From an uncultured Robinsoniella sp. (GTDB taxonomy: Bacteria; Bacillota; Clostridia; Lachnospirales; Lachnospiraceae): DNA of 64,000 nucleotides. A program made the position numbers and the translations under genes. The notes beneath the pieces were generated by a model. That model saw nothing but the letters and a program-made list of their open reading frames with translations. It searched no databases and was not told the origin of the DNA. Shown piece by piece: positions 32,753-41,432 of this stretch. Numbering within the stretch: position 1 is the stretch's first letter; each line of letters opens with the position of its first letter. The stretch lies in assembly GCA_900540475.1 (NCBI GenBank), contig UQGG01000038.1:7867-71866 (forward strand). The letters are read 5' to 3'.

Positions 32753-34945
32753 ATGGCAATTACATTTGACCAGGAGAAAAAAGTCTTTACCATACAGACA
32801 AAAAATGCCACCTATCAAATGATGGTGAGCAGCTATCAGCATTTAATACATGTGTATTATGGAGCAAAAATCAGCAGCATGGAATTATCCTATCTGATCC
32901 GTGGAATTAACAGAGGATTTTCCGGAAATCCCTATGAGGGCGGTAATGACAGAGGGTATTCCCTGGATACCTATCCTCAGGAGTATTCCACTTTTGGAAT
33001 GGGAGATTACCGTTCCAGCTGTCTTCAGGCAGAGAATCCGGATGGAAGCCAGGTGACAGAACTTTTATATGTTTCTCATAAAATATATGACGGTAAATAC
33101 GGACTGAAAGGCCTGCCGGCTGTATGGGCTGATAACGCGGAAGCCCAGACCCTGGAAATCGTTTTAAAGGATCAGGCAACTGATCTGGAAGTAACCTTGT
33201 TATATGGCGTGCTGGAAGACTATGATGTGATTACCAGAGCCTGCCGGATTAAAAATGGAAATCAGGATTCGGTATATTTGAACAGAGCTCTGTCGGTATG
33301 CCTTGATTTTACAACAGATCATTTTGATGTTATTTCCTTCTATGGAAAACACAACATGGAGCGGATGATGCAGAGAAGAAATGTCTGCCACGGGAAAGTG
33401 CTGATTGACAGTGCAAGAGGGACGTCCAGCCATCATGAAAATCCATTTATGATTATCTGCGACCGGGATGCAGGGGAAGAATATGGGGAATGCTTTGGTG
33501 CTTCTCTTGTATACAGCGGTAATTTTATGGCGCAGGTGGAAGTGGACCAGGTTAACCAGACACGGTTTGTCATGGGAATAAACGGGGATGGGTTCCGGTA
33601 TAAGCTGGAACCGGGAGATGTGTTTACCACACCTGAAGTAATTCTGTCTTTCAGTGCAAGCGGTCTTGGCAACCTGTCCGGTAATTTTCATAAATTATAT
33701 ATGGATCATCTGATCCGAAGCAAATTCAAAAAGCAGCGCAGACCGGTACTTATCAATAACTGGGAAGCAACGGAATTTGAATTTGAGGAAGATACGCTGG
33801 TTTCTATCGCGGATAGTGCCAGGGATCTGGGCATTGAATTATTTGTTATGGATGATGGCTGGTTCGGCACGAGAAACCATGATCTGAGCGGACTTGGTGA
33901 CTGGTTTGTAAATAAATCAAAACTGCCTTCCGGTGTTACCGGACTTGCTAAAAAGATTAATGACCTGGGTATGAAATTTGGTATATGGATTGAGCCGGAG
34001 ATGGTAAACGAAGACAGCCAACTCTTTCGTAACCATCCGGAATGGTGTATGCGCGTCTCGGGCAGAAAGCCGAATCTGGAGCGGTTCCAGCTGGTTCTGG
34101 ATATCTCCAGGCAGGATGTCAGAGATTATCTGTTTGAAACCATTGGCCAGATCCTGGATGAAGCGAATGTGGAATATGTGAAATGGGATATGAACCGTAA
34201 TTTTGCGGATGTTTGGTCCGCATTACTGCCAAGAGACAGACAGGGTGAAGTATGCCACCGTTATGTCCTGGGACTTTATGATCTGATGGAGAAATTTGTT
34301 ACAAAGTATCCGGATATCCTCTTTGAAGGGTGTTCCGGCGGCGGCGGAAGATTTGATGCCGGCATGCTGTACTATATGCCGCAGATCTGGTGCAGTGATG
34401 ACACCGATGCCATCGAACGGATTCGGATTCAATATGGAACTTCGTTTGGATATCCCATCAGCTGTGTAGGAGCCCATGTATCTGTCAGCCCCAATCAGCA
34501 GACAGGACGGAGCACGCCCCTTCAGACAAGAGGTACTGTAGCGATGGCTGGTACCTTCGGCTATGAACTGGATGTAAGGACATTGGATGAAGAAGAGCGG
34601 GAAGCGGTGCGGCAGCAGATACAGTTCTTTAAAGAGAATTATGACCTGATTCAGTACGGTACGTACTACCGGCTGAGCAATCCGGAAGAAAATCACGATT
34701 ACGCAGCATGGCAGTTTGTAAATGAAGATGGAAGCCGTTCCCTGTTCAGTATTGTGGTTCTGCATTCTTATGCAAACCCGGCATTATACAGGGTCAGAGT
34801 AAAAGGATTGAAACCGGACAGCTTCTACAAAGTGAATGAGGAAGACCGTATCTATGAGGGAAGTGCGCTGATGAATGCGGGAATAAATATTCCTTTGGTA
34901 AATGGAGATAATCAGAGCTTTAATTTTGAAATAAAAGAAGTTTAA
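32753..34945 (+). CDS. Alpha-galactosidase, glycoside hydrolase family 36
   Basis: The 730-residue protein is full length for bacterial GH36. It has an N-terminal beta-supersandwich domain (about 1-330) and a catalytic barrel. The nucleophile Asp lies in YVKWDMNRNF and the acid/base Asp in CSDDTDAIERIR. Other family blocks are MDDGWFGTRNHD, GIWIEPEMVNEDS and EGCSGGGGRFDAGML. There is no signal peptide, so it acts in the cytoplasm on imported alpha-1,6-galactosides, releasing galactose from melibiose, raffinose or stachyose. The ATG at 32753 has AAGGAGG about 8 bases upstream. It ends at a strong terminator. The sucrose left from raffinose could be used by the sucrose phosphorylase at 61042. 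Confidence 0.94.
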   Translation: MAITFDQEKKVFTIQTKNATYQMMVSSYQHLIHVYYGAKISSMELSYLIRGINRGFSGNPYEGGNDRGYSLDTYPQEYSTFGMGDYRSSCLQAENPDGSQVTELLYVSHKIYDGKYGLKGLPAVWADNAEAQTLEIVLKDQATDLEVTLLYGVLEDYDVITRACRIKNGNQDSVYLNRALSVCLDFTTDHFDVISFYGKHNMERMMQRRNVCHGKVLIDSARGTSSHHENPFMIICDRDAGEEYGECFGASLVYSGNFMAQVEVDQVNQTRFVMGINGDGFRYKLEPGDVFTTPEVILSFSASGLGNLSGNFHKLYMDHLIRSKFKKQRRPVLINNWEATEFEFEEDTLVSIADSARDLGIELFVMDDGWFGTRNHDLSGLGDWFVNKSKLPSGVTGLAKKINDLGMKFGIWIEPEMVNEDSQLFRNHPEWCMRVSGRKPNLERFQLVLDISRQDVRDYLFETIGQILDEANVEYVKWDMNRNFADVWSALLPRDRQGEVCHRYVLGLYDLMEKFVTKYPDILFEGCSGGGGRFDAGMLYYMPQIWCSDDTDAIERIRIQYGTSFGYPISCVGAHVSVSPNQQTGRSTPLQTRGTVAMAGTFGYELDVRTLDEEEREAVRQQIQFFKENYDLIQYGTYYRLSNPEENHDYAAWQFVNEDGSRSLFSIVVLHSYANPALYRVRVKGLKPDSFYKVNEEDRIYEGSALMNAGINIPLVNGDNQSFNFEIKEV

Positions 34946-35000
34946 AAAAGAAATTGATTGCATTTGCATCAAATTTTCAATAAAGTCTGCAACAGAATCG

Positions 35001-35045
35001 AAGCCCACATGCCGTTTTAAAAGATGGCATGTGGGCTTATTTTTG
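35001..35045 (+). terminator. Intrinsic terminator of the alpha-galactoside operon
   Basis: AAGCCCACATGCC (35001-35013) pairs perfectly with GGCATGTGGGCTT (35026-35038), followed by ATTTTTG. Confidence 0.92.
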
Positions 35046-35084
35046 TGAACCGATATATATGCATTTATCAACTTCCTGCAACAC

Positions 35085-35573
35085 TTATTTTTTTCTGTAA
35101 TTTTTAGGCGTGCAACCCATATAATCCTGAAAAATTTTCCCGAAATAACTGCTGGAACTAAAACCACAGCATTCACTGATGGTCATAATACTTTTGTTAG
35201 TCTGAAGCAGCATCTGGGCGGCCATTCGTATTCGGTGTTCGTTTAGATAATTCATAGGTGAAAGTTTGATGCAGCGCTGAAAACACCGGCTGCATTCCCG
35301 TGTGCTGATATTAGCAGTCATAGCAATATCCTCCAGTGTAATTTTATCCATATAATGATCATGGATCAATTGCATCATGGCTTTCAGCCGTTCAATGTCA
35401 ACATTATTTTTCTCTGTATTCTGTTTTCGTGAATCAGCCGTTTCTTCAAACAGAATGCACCAGAACCGCCTCAGCTAAGATCGGATCTCAAATTCATAGC
35501 CAAAACACTCCTGTTTATTTAAGGAAGTGCAGTTTGTTGTCAATACTTGTACGGACACAGAACTTGTTTCTAT
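35085..35573 (-). pseudogene. AraC-family regulator remnant with in-frame stop
   Basis: The last 97 codons (35378-35085) encode an AraC DNA-binding domain: ITLEDIAMTANISTRECSRCF, SIMTISECCGFSSSSYFGKIF and YMGCTPKNYRKK. Reading upstream in the same frame gives LRRFWCILFEETADSRKQ, a TAG at 35477-35475, and then KQECFGYEFEIRS and more protein-like sequence back to a TGA at 35576. Intact relatives are about 280-300 residues, with a cupin sensor before this point. The gene is therefore broken by at least one nonsense codon and has lost its sensor. A short DNA-binding product from the ATG at 35378 cannot be excluded. Confidence 0.75.
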
Positions 35574-35721
35574 TCAGAACTTTCTGGCACATTCTGGATT
35601 GATTCATAATCAGAAATAAAATCATGAGAAGAAGTCCAGGAGGAGCACCTGCATCTTTTTTCGAATAATGGGATAACAAGTTTTAAAAATATTATAATAT
35701 GTAACAAAATAAAAAAATGTG

Positions 35722-35750
35722 TTGCAATAATAAATATATTATGATAGAAT
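35722..35750 (+). promoter_or_regulatory. Promoter of the Rpn-family nuclease gene
   Basis: TTGCAA (35722-35727) and TAGAAT (35745-35750) have a 17-base spacer in AT-rich DNA, about 165 bases before the ATG at 35915. The DNA between 35574 and 35721 shows no gene. Confidence 0.5.
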
Positions 35751-35865
35751 AAATATCGTAATACTATTCTTAACGCTGGCAGTTCTGCCAGAATATTTCC
35801 AATTTAAATGACAATAAAATAAGGCGTTGCTATGCTTGCCGTAAGTCGCTATAATAATTCTATAC

Positions 35866-35907
35866 CCTCTTACGAAGCAAAGGATACTGCCTTGCAGTAA
35901 GAGGAGG
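35866..35907 (+). promoter_or_regulatory. Leader hairpin overlapping the nuclease ribosome-binding site
   Basis: CCTCTTAC (35866-35873) pairs with GTAAGAGG (35897-35904). The right arm shares bases with the ribosome-binding site AGGAGG (35902-35907) that serves the ATG at 35915. Folding would partly hide that site, so translation may be held low. Confidence 0.5.
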
Positions 35908-35914
35908 ACTGACA

Positions 35915-36889
35915 ATGAAAAATTCGCCCCAAGTAAGTAATATGACCGAAAATAACAAAACGGCTCCAGAACCATTTATCATGCGCCCAACGGTGGACTT
36001 TTGCTTTAAGGAACTAATGTGCAGTGAGAAAGCAAGAAAAGGATTAATTGCTGCATTTTTGAATCTGGATCCAAAGGATATTCAGGAAACGATACTTCTG
36101 AATACCAACCTGAGAAAATCAGCTGAAAATGAAAAGCTTGGAATTCTGGATGTGAGGGTTAAAATGCATGACAATACCCAGATTGATCTGGAAATGCAGA
36201 TATTGCCATTGCATTGCTGGGAAGAACGCACCCTGTTTTATGCCTGCAAAATGTATACAGACCAGATTGTAAGCGGGGATAACTACGATGTTCTGGTGAA
36301 ATGTATCCAAATCAGTATACTGGACTTTGCATTTCTAAAGGATACCGATCAATGGTATTCCTGTTTTCATCTCAGGGAAGACCAGAGAGGGAGCCTGTAT
36401 TCCGATAAACTGGAATTGCATGTACTGGAACTCCCTAAGCTGGGAAAATGGGAAGAGCCGGAAAATGAACTGTTACAATGGGCGAAATTCCTGAACGGAA
36501 AACGGGAGGAGGATTTCAAGGAAATGGCGGAGAAAAACGAATACATAAATGAAGCATATCAGATCTTAAAGAACATCAGTGCCGATGAGCAAAAAAGATA
36601 CGAATATGAATCCAGGGAAAAGGCAATCCGGGACCATAATCACATCATATATATGGCTAAAAAAGAGGTAAAAGAGGCAAGAGATAAGGCACTGGCGGAA
36701 GGGCTGGCGGAAGGATTGGCAGAAGGATTGGCAGAAGGACTACAGAAAGGTCAGGAGGAAGGGATAAAAATATTAATCCAGGATAATCTGGAAGAGGGTA
36801 TTATTCATGAACGAATTGTTGCAAAGCTGCAGAAACGATTTAATCTGGATTATGATTCGGCTGAAAAATACTATGAGAAATATAGGTAA
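35915..36889 (+). CDS. Rpn-family recombination-promoting nuclease / PD-(D/E)XK transposase-like protein
   Basis: The 324-residue protein matches the Rpn (PDDEXK_2) family. It has PTVDFCFKELMCSEKARKGL at the N-terminus and a nuclease core with KLGILDVRVKMHDNTQIDLEMQ, where the Asp and the ExQ form the PD-(D/E)XK-like site. RTLFYACKMYTDQI follows. The C-terminus has a charged helix and four exact Leu-Ala-Glu-Gly units (about residues 260-275), encoded by 12-base tandem repeats, before LQKGQEEG. E. coli RpnA cleaves DNA and raises recA-independent recombination. Here it is a single gene with its own promoter and terminator. Repeat-number variation in the tail is common in this family. Confidence 0.88.
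   Translation: MKNSPQVSNMTENNKTAPEPFIMRPTVDFCFKELMCSEKARKGLIAAFLNLDPKDIQETILLNTNLRKSAENEKLGILDVRVKMHDNTQIDLEMQILPLHCWEERTLFYACKMYTDQIVSGDNYDVLVKCIQISILDFAFLKDTDQWYSCFHLREDQRGSLYSDKLELHVLELPKLGKWEEPENELLQWAKFLNGKREEDFKEMAEKNEYINEAYQILKNISADEQKRYEYESREKAIRDHNHIIYMAKKEVKEARDKALAEGLAEGLAEGLAEGLQKGQEEGIKILIQDNLEEGIIHERIVAKLQKRFNLDYDSAEKYYEKYR
36692..36739 (+). repeat. Four 12-bp tandem repeats within the Rpn gene
   Basis: The units are CTGGCGGAAGGG, CTGGCGGAAGGA and TTGGCAGAAGGA twice, each encoding Leu-Ala-Glu-Gly. The last two copies are identical, which suggests recent slippage. Unit gain or loss keeps the frame and changes the helix length. Confidence 0.9.
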
Positions 36890-36924
36890 TCTGATATTGA
36901 GAGAGCAGGTATTTTTAAAGTGGA

Positions 36925-36964
36925 GGGGCTGCCGCACTATGTTATTAGTGAGCAGCTCTTTTTC
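36925..36964 (+). terminator. Intrinsic terminator of the Rpn gene
   Basis: GGGGCTGC pairs with GCAGCTCT, and the stem continues with CACTA / TAGTG. It is followed by TTTTTC. Confidence 0.85.
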
Positions 36965-37038
36965 TGTGTAGAGCAGTCCCCTGCGCTTACGGAATACCAA
37001 TTAAACTTTTGCGTGCCGTTGCTGTTTTCTATTCAATA

Positions 37039-37776
37039 TTATTGAGCAAGAATCATATTTTTATAGTCTTTTAAGTCCCCGGATATGGATTCCGTTATTA
37101 CCGGATAAGCATCCAGGTCAGCGATCTTTACCATTGTGATACAGCCGTATTTACTGGAATCTATGAGAAAGTAGGGTTTCGCTGAGTTTTGCAGAGCCAG
37201 AGATTTAATAACTTTTTCATTGATATCGTGATTGGTTATGCCTGCCTGAATGGTAAAGCCGTTGGCACCCAGGAAGCATTTATTGAAGTTAAGGTCCTTT
37301 AGGGTTGATTCTGCGATTGGACCGATACACGAGTTGGTGGTGGCTTTAATATTTCCGCCAACCATAATGGATGGTACGCCATAATGTATGAGCTGGTTGA
37401 TGTGTGAAATGCTGTTGGTAATTACGGTTATATTTTTATCCGTTAACAACGGGATCATCTGATAGGTAGTACTGGAGGGGTCAACGAAGATTACATCGCC
37501 ATCCTCAATCAGGGAAACTGCTTTTTTCGCTATCAGACATTTCGCTTCTCTGTTTAAATCCAGCTTTGTGGTAATGCTGAGTTCTGTAGGCTTTTGGGCT
37601 AATTTTACGCCTCCGCCGTGGAGCAGAACTATTTTGCTTTCTTTTTCTAATTTAGATAAGTCACGTCGGATGGTGGAGATGGAAATATTCAATACATCCA
37701 TTAAGTCTTCAACAGATACAATCTCGTCGTTGGAGAGAATATTCAGTATCTTTTCTTGGCGCATTGCAGGAATCAT
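37039..37776 (-). CDS. DeoR-family sugar regulator (copy 1)
   Basis: The 245-residue protein has an N-terminal DeoR helix-turn-helix (MIPAMRQEKILNILSNDEIV; then ISISTIRRDLSKLEKESKIV and LLHGGG). A C-terminal sugar-phosphate sensor follows with FVDPSSTTYQMIP, ITNSISHI, MVGGNIKATTNS and NKCFLGANGF. I chose the ATG at 37776, with AAGGAGG 10 bases upstream; the longer frame to 37812 lacks support, and the shorter start matches the neighbour. It is clearly paralogous to the next gene along its whole length. Both face away from the large glycan operon and probably repress it in response to a phosphorylated sugar intermediate. The effector is unknown. Confidence 0.9.
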   Translation of the reverse strand: MIPAMRQEKILNILSNDEIVSVEDLMDVLNISISTIRRDLSKLEKESKIVLLHGGGVKLAQKPTELSITTKLDLNREAKCLIAKKAVSLIEDGDVIFVDPSSTTYQMIPLLTDKNITVITNSISHINQLIHYGVPSIMVGGNIKATTNSCIGPIAESTLKDLNFNKCFLGANGFTIQAGITNHDINEKVIKSLALQNSAKPYFLIDSSKYGCITMVKIADLDAYPVITESISGDLKDYKNMILAQ

Positions 37777-37839
37777 AAATCGTGGGCCTCCTTGATTAAA
37801 TCTTTTTTTCATTATATCACATTTGCTGTTCCATGAATG

Positions 37840-37871
37840 AACTTTTTTTAAAACTTAGCCGAAAAAAAGTT
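37840..37871. promoter_or_regulatory. Inverted repeat upstream of DeoR copy 1, possible operator
   Basis: AACTTTTTTT (37840-37849) and AAAAAAAGTT (37862-37871) are perfect 10-base arms. The right side, GAAAAAAAGTTTA, resembles the GAAAAAAGTGAA units in front of DeoR copy 2. The simple composition lowers confidence. Confidence 0.4.
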
Positions 37872-37932
37872 TATTTTCGGTCAAATAATGATACGGAGTT
37901 GATTATTTAATGCACTTATTTTGATTGGCATA

Positions 37933-38673
37933 TCAGTTATTTGAATAAATGATGTTAGGATAGCTGCTCAATTCTGGTATTAACTTCTCGGTTATGATGG
38001 GATAGTCACTGATATTCGCCAGTTTTACCATGGCAACTACATTAAATTTACTGGAATCCATCAGGAAATAAGGATCACAGCTTTGTCGGACCGCCAATGT
38101 TTTAATCACATTTTCATTGATATCATGGTTTGTAATACCGGAAGTTATGCTGAATCCATTTGCTCCTATAAAACATTTGTTGAAGTTAAAGCCTTTGAGG
38201 ATATTTTCTGCTATTAGCCCGATACAGGAATTTGTGGCAGCCTTAATGGAACCGCCCACCATAATACAGGGAATTTTATAATAAATCAGTTCATCAATAT
38301 GTGAAACACTATTCGTGATAACCGTCACCCTGTGTTCTTGTAAATAAGGAATCATCTGGTAGGTAGTACTGGATGGATCCAGATAAATTACATCTCCATC
38401 TGCGATCAGAGAAACTGCTTTTTGTGCTATTTTGTCTTTGGCATCCTTATGCATATTCATTTTCGCAGTCATGCTCAATTCTGTTATTTTGGGAAGAAGC
38501 CGGATACCTCCGCCATGAAGGAGCACGATCTTTTCCTGTTTTGATAATTTTAGCAGATCTCTTCTGAGGGTAGAAGGTGATATATTCAAAAGCTTAGTTA
38601 ATCTCTCGGTAGTGATGATATCTGTATCTGAGATCATATCAATTATTTTTTTCTGGCGCAATTCTGGAATCAT
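37933..38673 (-). CDS. DeoR-family sugar regulator (copy 2)
   Basis: The 246-residue paralogue of the previous gene keeps every landmark: MIPELRQKKIIDMISDTDII, SPSTLRRDLLKLSKQEKIVL, LDPSSTTYQMIPYL, MVGGSIKAATNSCIGLIAEN and NKCFIGANGFSITSGITNHD. The ATG at 38673 has AAAGGAGG 8 bases upstream. The two genes are head to tail and separated by about 155 bases, so each may have its own promoter. This copy is next to the divergent ABC operon, with three direct repeats in between, and is the prime candidate regulator of that operon. Retention of two copies suggests different effectors or operators. Confidence 0.9.
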   Translation of the reverse strand: MIPELRQKKIIDMISDTDIITTERLTKLLNISPSTLRRDLLKLSKQEKIVLLHGGGIRLLPKITELSMTAKMNMHKDAKDKIAQKAVSLIADGDVIYLDPSSTTYQMIPYLQEHRVTVITNSVSHIDELIYYKIPCIMVGGSIKAATNSCIGLIAENILKGFNFNKCFIGANGFSITSGITNHDINENVIKTLAVRQSCDPYFLMDSSKFNVVAMVKLANISDYPIITEKLIPELSSYPNIIYSNN

Positions 38674-38740
38674 TGCTACGCCTCCTTTAATTTTGCTTAC
38701 TATATTAAGTTAAGATTTATTAATCATATCATAATATGGA

Positions 38741-38793
38741 GAGAAAGTGAACAATTATATTGAAAAAAGTGAAGTTAAATGAAAAAAAGTGAA
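38741..38793. promoter_or_regulatory. Three direct repeats between DeoR copy 2 and the glycan operon, probable operators
   Basis: GAGAAAGTGAA (38741-38751), TGAAAAAAGTGAA (38761-38773) and TGAAAAAAAGTGAA (38780-38793) share GAAA..AGTGAA. They recur at 22 and 20 bases, about two helical turns, as DeoR-type regulators often require. The rest of 38674-38958 shows no gene. Confidence 0.6.
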
Positions 38794-38958
38794 TATAATA
38801 TGAAAATAAAGCCGAGAGACAAGAATAAAAATTGTGGCTGGACAAAATTATTTGGTGCTATCTGCTGAAAAATGCAGCTGAAACAGGCAGGGTTTGTAAA
38901 AAGGTTCAGCGTTAGTCACAAAAATATCATAAATATTCAAAATATGTTCAAAAAGATC

Positions 38959-38987
38959 TTGCAAAAATGATATATATATGATAATAT
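38959..38987 (+). promoter_or_regulatory. Promoter of the glycan-utilisation operon
   Basis: TTGCAA (38959-38964) and TAATAT (38982-38987) have a 17-base spacer, 55 bases before the lipoprotein ATG. The DeoR-like repeats lie 165-220 bases upstream. Confidence 0.6.
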
Positions 38988-39042
38988 AATGAATGAAAAG
39001 AGAAGTAACTTATAAAAAATTAAAATCAGGAGGAAGGTTCTT

Positions 39043-40419
39043 ATGGCAATGAAAAAATTAATTGCAGCAGCATTAGCAGTAACACTTTTGGGGTCAACAC
39101 TTGCAGGATGCAGTTCAGGGGACAATAGTACAGGGGGAACAGAAAGTACCGGTGCAAAAACAGAAGCCGGAAGCGAAAATCAAAGTGAAAATCAGGGAAG
39201 TGAAAATAAAACAGCCAGCAGCGGTGACAAAGAGAAATTGGAATTTTGGGGCTGGTGGGGATCGGAAGCCAGAAAACCTGTTTTGGAAGAAGCTGTGAAA
39301 ATGTTTAATGAATCACAGGACAAATATGAGGTTACATACGTGAATCTTCCATGGGGAGATGTCTTCACGAAAAACATAGCGCAGATCGCAGCAGGAAATC
39401 CTACGGATATTATGGCAAATACTTTGGAGGAAGTTCGTTTTCGTGCGGAGCAGGGGCAGGTAGAGAGCCTGGATGATTTCCTGAAAAAAGACGAAGGGAC
39501 AGGAGTTGACAGTTTTATCGAGCAAGATGTAAATGCCTGTACAGGAGAAGACGGAAGTGTTTATGCTTTACCATTTTCGGTAGATACCAGAGTAATTTAC
39601 TATAATAAAGATCATTTTACGGAAGCAGGATTAGATCCTGAGAATCCGCCTAAGACATGGGATGAGTTAAAAGAAGCAGCTTACAAGCTGGAGAAGAAGA
39701 ATGGCGATACTTATGAAAGAATTGGATTTCTTCCATTGCTTGGAAATGGCGGATTGGATAGCTGGGTTTGTAATGCCAATAAGGGACAGATCTGGTATGA
39801 CGACAGTGAAAATCCCACTGTAGATACGGATATCAACAAAGATGTATTCAAGTGGGTAGATGAGTTTACACAGCATTATGGCAGAAATACTTATAATGAA
39901 ATGAGTGCGGCATTTAAATCTGGTATGCAGGATCCGTTTTCATCGGGTAAACTCTCTATGCTGTTACAGACAAGCGCATATGTTTCCTCTCTGAAACAGA
40001 CAAATCCGGATTTAAATTATGGCGTTATGTTGATGCCGGAATATAAAGAAGGTAATGGACACACGGTAAATGGAAGTGGATTTGTGCTGGAAATACCAAA
40101 AGGAGCTAAAAATCCTGAGGGTTCTTATGAATTCATAAAATTTATGACCAGCAAGGATATGCAGGAATTCTTATGTGAAAGACTGGGAGATTTTTCAGCC
40201 AGAACAGATTTTGATAAAGACGGAGTATTTTTAAGCGACCCGATTACTGCTAAAATTTCAGAGGCTTTATCGGATACTAAAGCAGCAATAACCCCGAACA
40301 AGATGAAGGGTTACACGGATGTTATAAATCCGTTAATTGAAGAAGGAACACTTGGAGTAAAGAGCACCGATGATGCTCTGGCAAATGCGCAAAAGGCTTT
40401 CCAGGATTTCCTGAAGTAA
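39043..40419 (+). CDS. Sugar ABC transporter substrate-binding lipoprotein
   Basis: The 458-residue protein has a lipoprotein signal (MAMKKLIAAALAVTLLGSTL) with lipobox LAGC and Cys24. A long Ser/Glu/Asn/Lys-rich linker (about 25-62) and a CUT1-type solute-binding domain follow. Features include LEFWGWWGSEARKPVLEEA, VTYVNLPWGDVFTKNIAQIA and YALPFSVDTRVIYYNKDHF. The ATG at 39043 has AGGAGG 9 bases upstream. It should capture the glycan that the downstream mannosidases process. A hairpin with a T-tract follows the gene, as with the other binding-protein gene in this window. Confidence 0.92.
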   Translation: MAMKKLIAAALAVTLLGSTLAGCSSGDNSTGGTESTGAKTEAGSENQSENQGSENKTASSGDKEKLEFWGWWGSEARKPVLEEAVKMFNESQDKYEVTYVNLPWGDVFTKNIAQIAAGNPTDIMANTLEEVRFRAEQGQVESLDDFLKKDEGTGVDSFIEQDVNACTGEDGSVYALPFSVDTRVIYYNKDHFTEAGLDPENPPKTWDELKEAAYKLEKKNGDTYERIGFLPLLGNGGLDSWVCNANKGQIWYDDSENPTVDTDINKDVFKWVDEFTQHYGRNTYNEMSAAFKSGMQDPFSSGKLSMLLQTSAYVSSLKQTNPDLNYGVMLMPEYKEGNGHTVNGSGFVLEIPKGAKNPEGSYEFIKFMTSKDMQEFLCERLGDFSARTDFDKDGVFLSDPITAKISEALSDTKAAITPNKMKGYTDVINPLIEEGTLGVKSTDDALANAQKAFQDFLK

Positions 40420-40443
40420 AAATCGAGATATAGCGGCACGTTA

Positions 40444-40476
40444 AAATGGCTCTTTGTTTTCTGAAGAGCCATTTTT
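40444..40476 (+). terminator. Intercistronic partial terminator after the binding-protein gene
   Basis: AAATGGCTCTT (40444-40454) pairs perfectly with AAGAGCCATTT (40464-40474) and is followed by T. The permease gene starts 24 bases later, so partial termination would give more binding protein than permease. Confidence 0.8.
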
Positions 40477-40499
40477 AGAAAAAGAAAGAAGGTAGCTTT

Positions 40500-41432
40500 A
40501 TGTTTGGAAAATTACTGAGTAAGCTTGGTGTTAAGAATATGAAGGCAAGGGAAAGTGTTTACGGATATATCTTTATTCTTCCCTGGCTGATAGGGATTCT
40601 TTGCTTTGTTATGGGCCCGCTGATCTTTTCATTTATCACCAGTTTTACGGATTATAATATGATGAAGATGGACTTTACCGGTTTGGCAAATTATAAAAAA
40701 ATGTTTTTCGAAGATCAGCTTTTCTGGAAGAGTCTGCAGAATACGGTAATATATGCATTAATTAATATACCGCTTGTAACAATCGGCGGTGTAGTGGTTG
40801 CCTGTATTTTAAACCGGTCCATATTTGGACTGCGTACCTTTCGGACTATTTATTATCTGCCTTCTATTATGGTTGGCGTTGGTACTTATTTTCTATGGAT
40901 GTTACTCCTGGATCCGGCAAATGGACTGGTAAATACTATATTAAAATTTGTGGGAATTACAGGTCCGGGCTGGCTTACAGATCCGAACTGGACAAAACCG
41001 GCAATTATTCTTATGCACCTCTGGGGGCTGGGCGGACAGATGCTTCTGTATCTGGCAAGACTTCAGAGCATTCCCGCGGAGTATTATGAGGCGGCAAGTA
41101 TTGATGGTGCCAGCGGGTTTAAACGGTTTACAAAAATTACAGTACCGCTGTTATCCCCGATTATTTTTTATAATCTGACAATTGGTATTATCGGAGCATT
41201 CCAGATATTCCAGGAAGGATATATTTTCTCTGGTGACGGAACCGGAAATCCGGCAGGTTCTCTTTTGTTTTATAATGTGCATCTGTGGAATCAGGCATTT
41301 AAGAATTTTAAAACTGGGTATGCCAATGCTATGTGCTGGTTCTTGTTTGCGATTATCATGATTTTAACTCTGTTTAATCAGAAGGGTTCTAAAAAATGGG
41401 TTTATTACGAGGAAGGTGATAATGATGACTAG
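40500..41432 (+). CDS. Sugar ABC transporter permease (MalF-like)
   Basis: The 310-residue protein has six membrane spans, starting with YGYIFILPWLIGILCFVMGP, and the CUT1 EAA loop EYYEAASIDGASGFKRFTKI with TVPLLSPIIFY. Its C-terminal residues overlap the next permease gene. It forms the channel with that protein and accepts sugar from the lipoprotein. No ATPase gene is in the cluster, so a shared MsmK-like ATPase elsewhere is likely. Confidence 0.93.
   Translation: MFGKLLSKLGVKNMKARESVYGYIFILPWLIGILCFVMGPLIFSFITSFTDYNMMKMDFTGLANYKKMFFEDQLFWKSLQNTVIYALINIPLVTIGGVVVACILNRSIFGLRTFRTIYYLPSIMVGVGTYFLWMLLLDPANGLVNTILKFVGITGPGWLTDPNWTKPAIILMHLWGLGGQMLLYLARLQSIPAEYYEAASIDGASGFKRFTKITVPLLSPIIFYNLTIGIIGAFQIFQEGYIFSGDGTGNPAGSLLFYNVHLWNQAFKNFKTGYANAMCWFLFAIIMILTLFNQKGSKKWVYYEEGDNDD

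Noticed and set aside
34223..34765. 180-codon minus-strand open frame
   Set aside because: It is antisense to the catalytic half of the GH36 alpha-galactosidase and has no start context.
37840..37871. Intrinsic terminator for the Rpn gene on the basis of a T-tract and stem
   Set aside because: The arms are poly-T and poly-A with little GC, and a much better terminator lies at 36925-36964.
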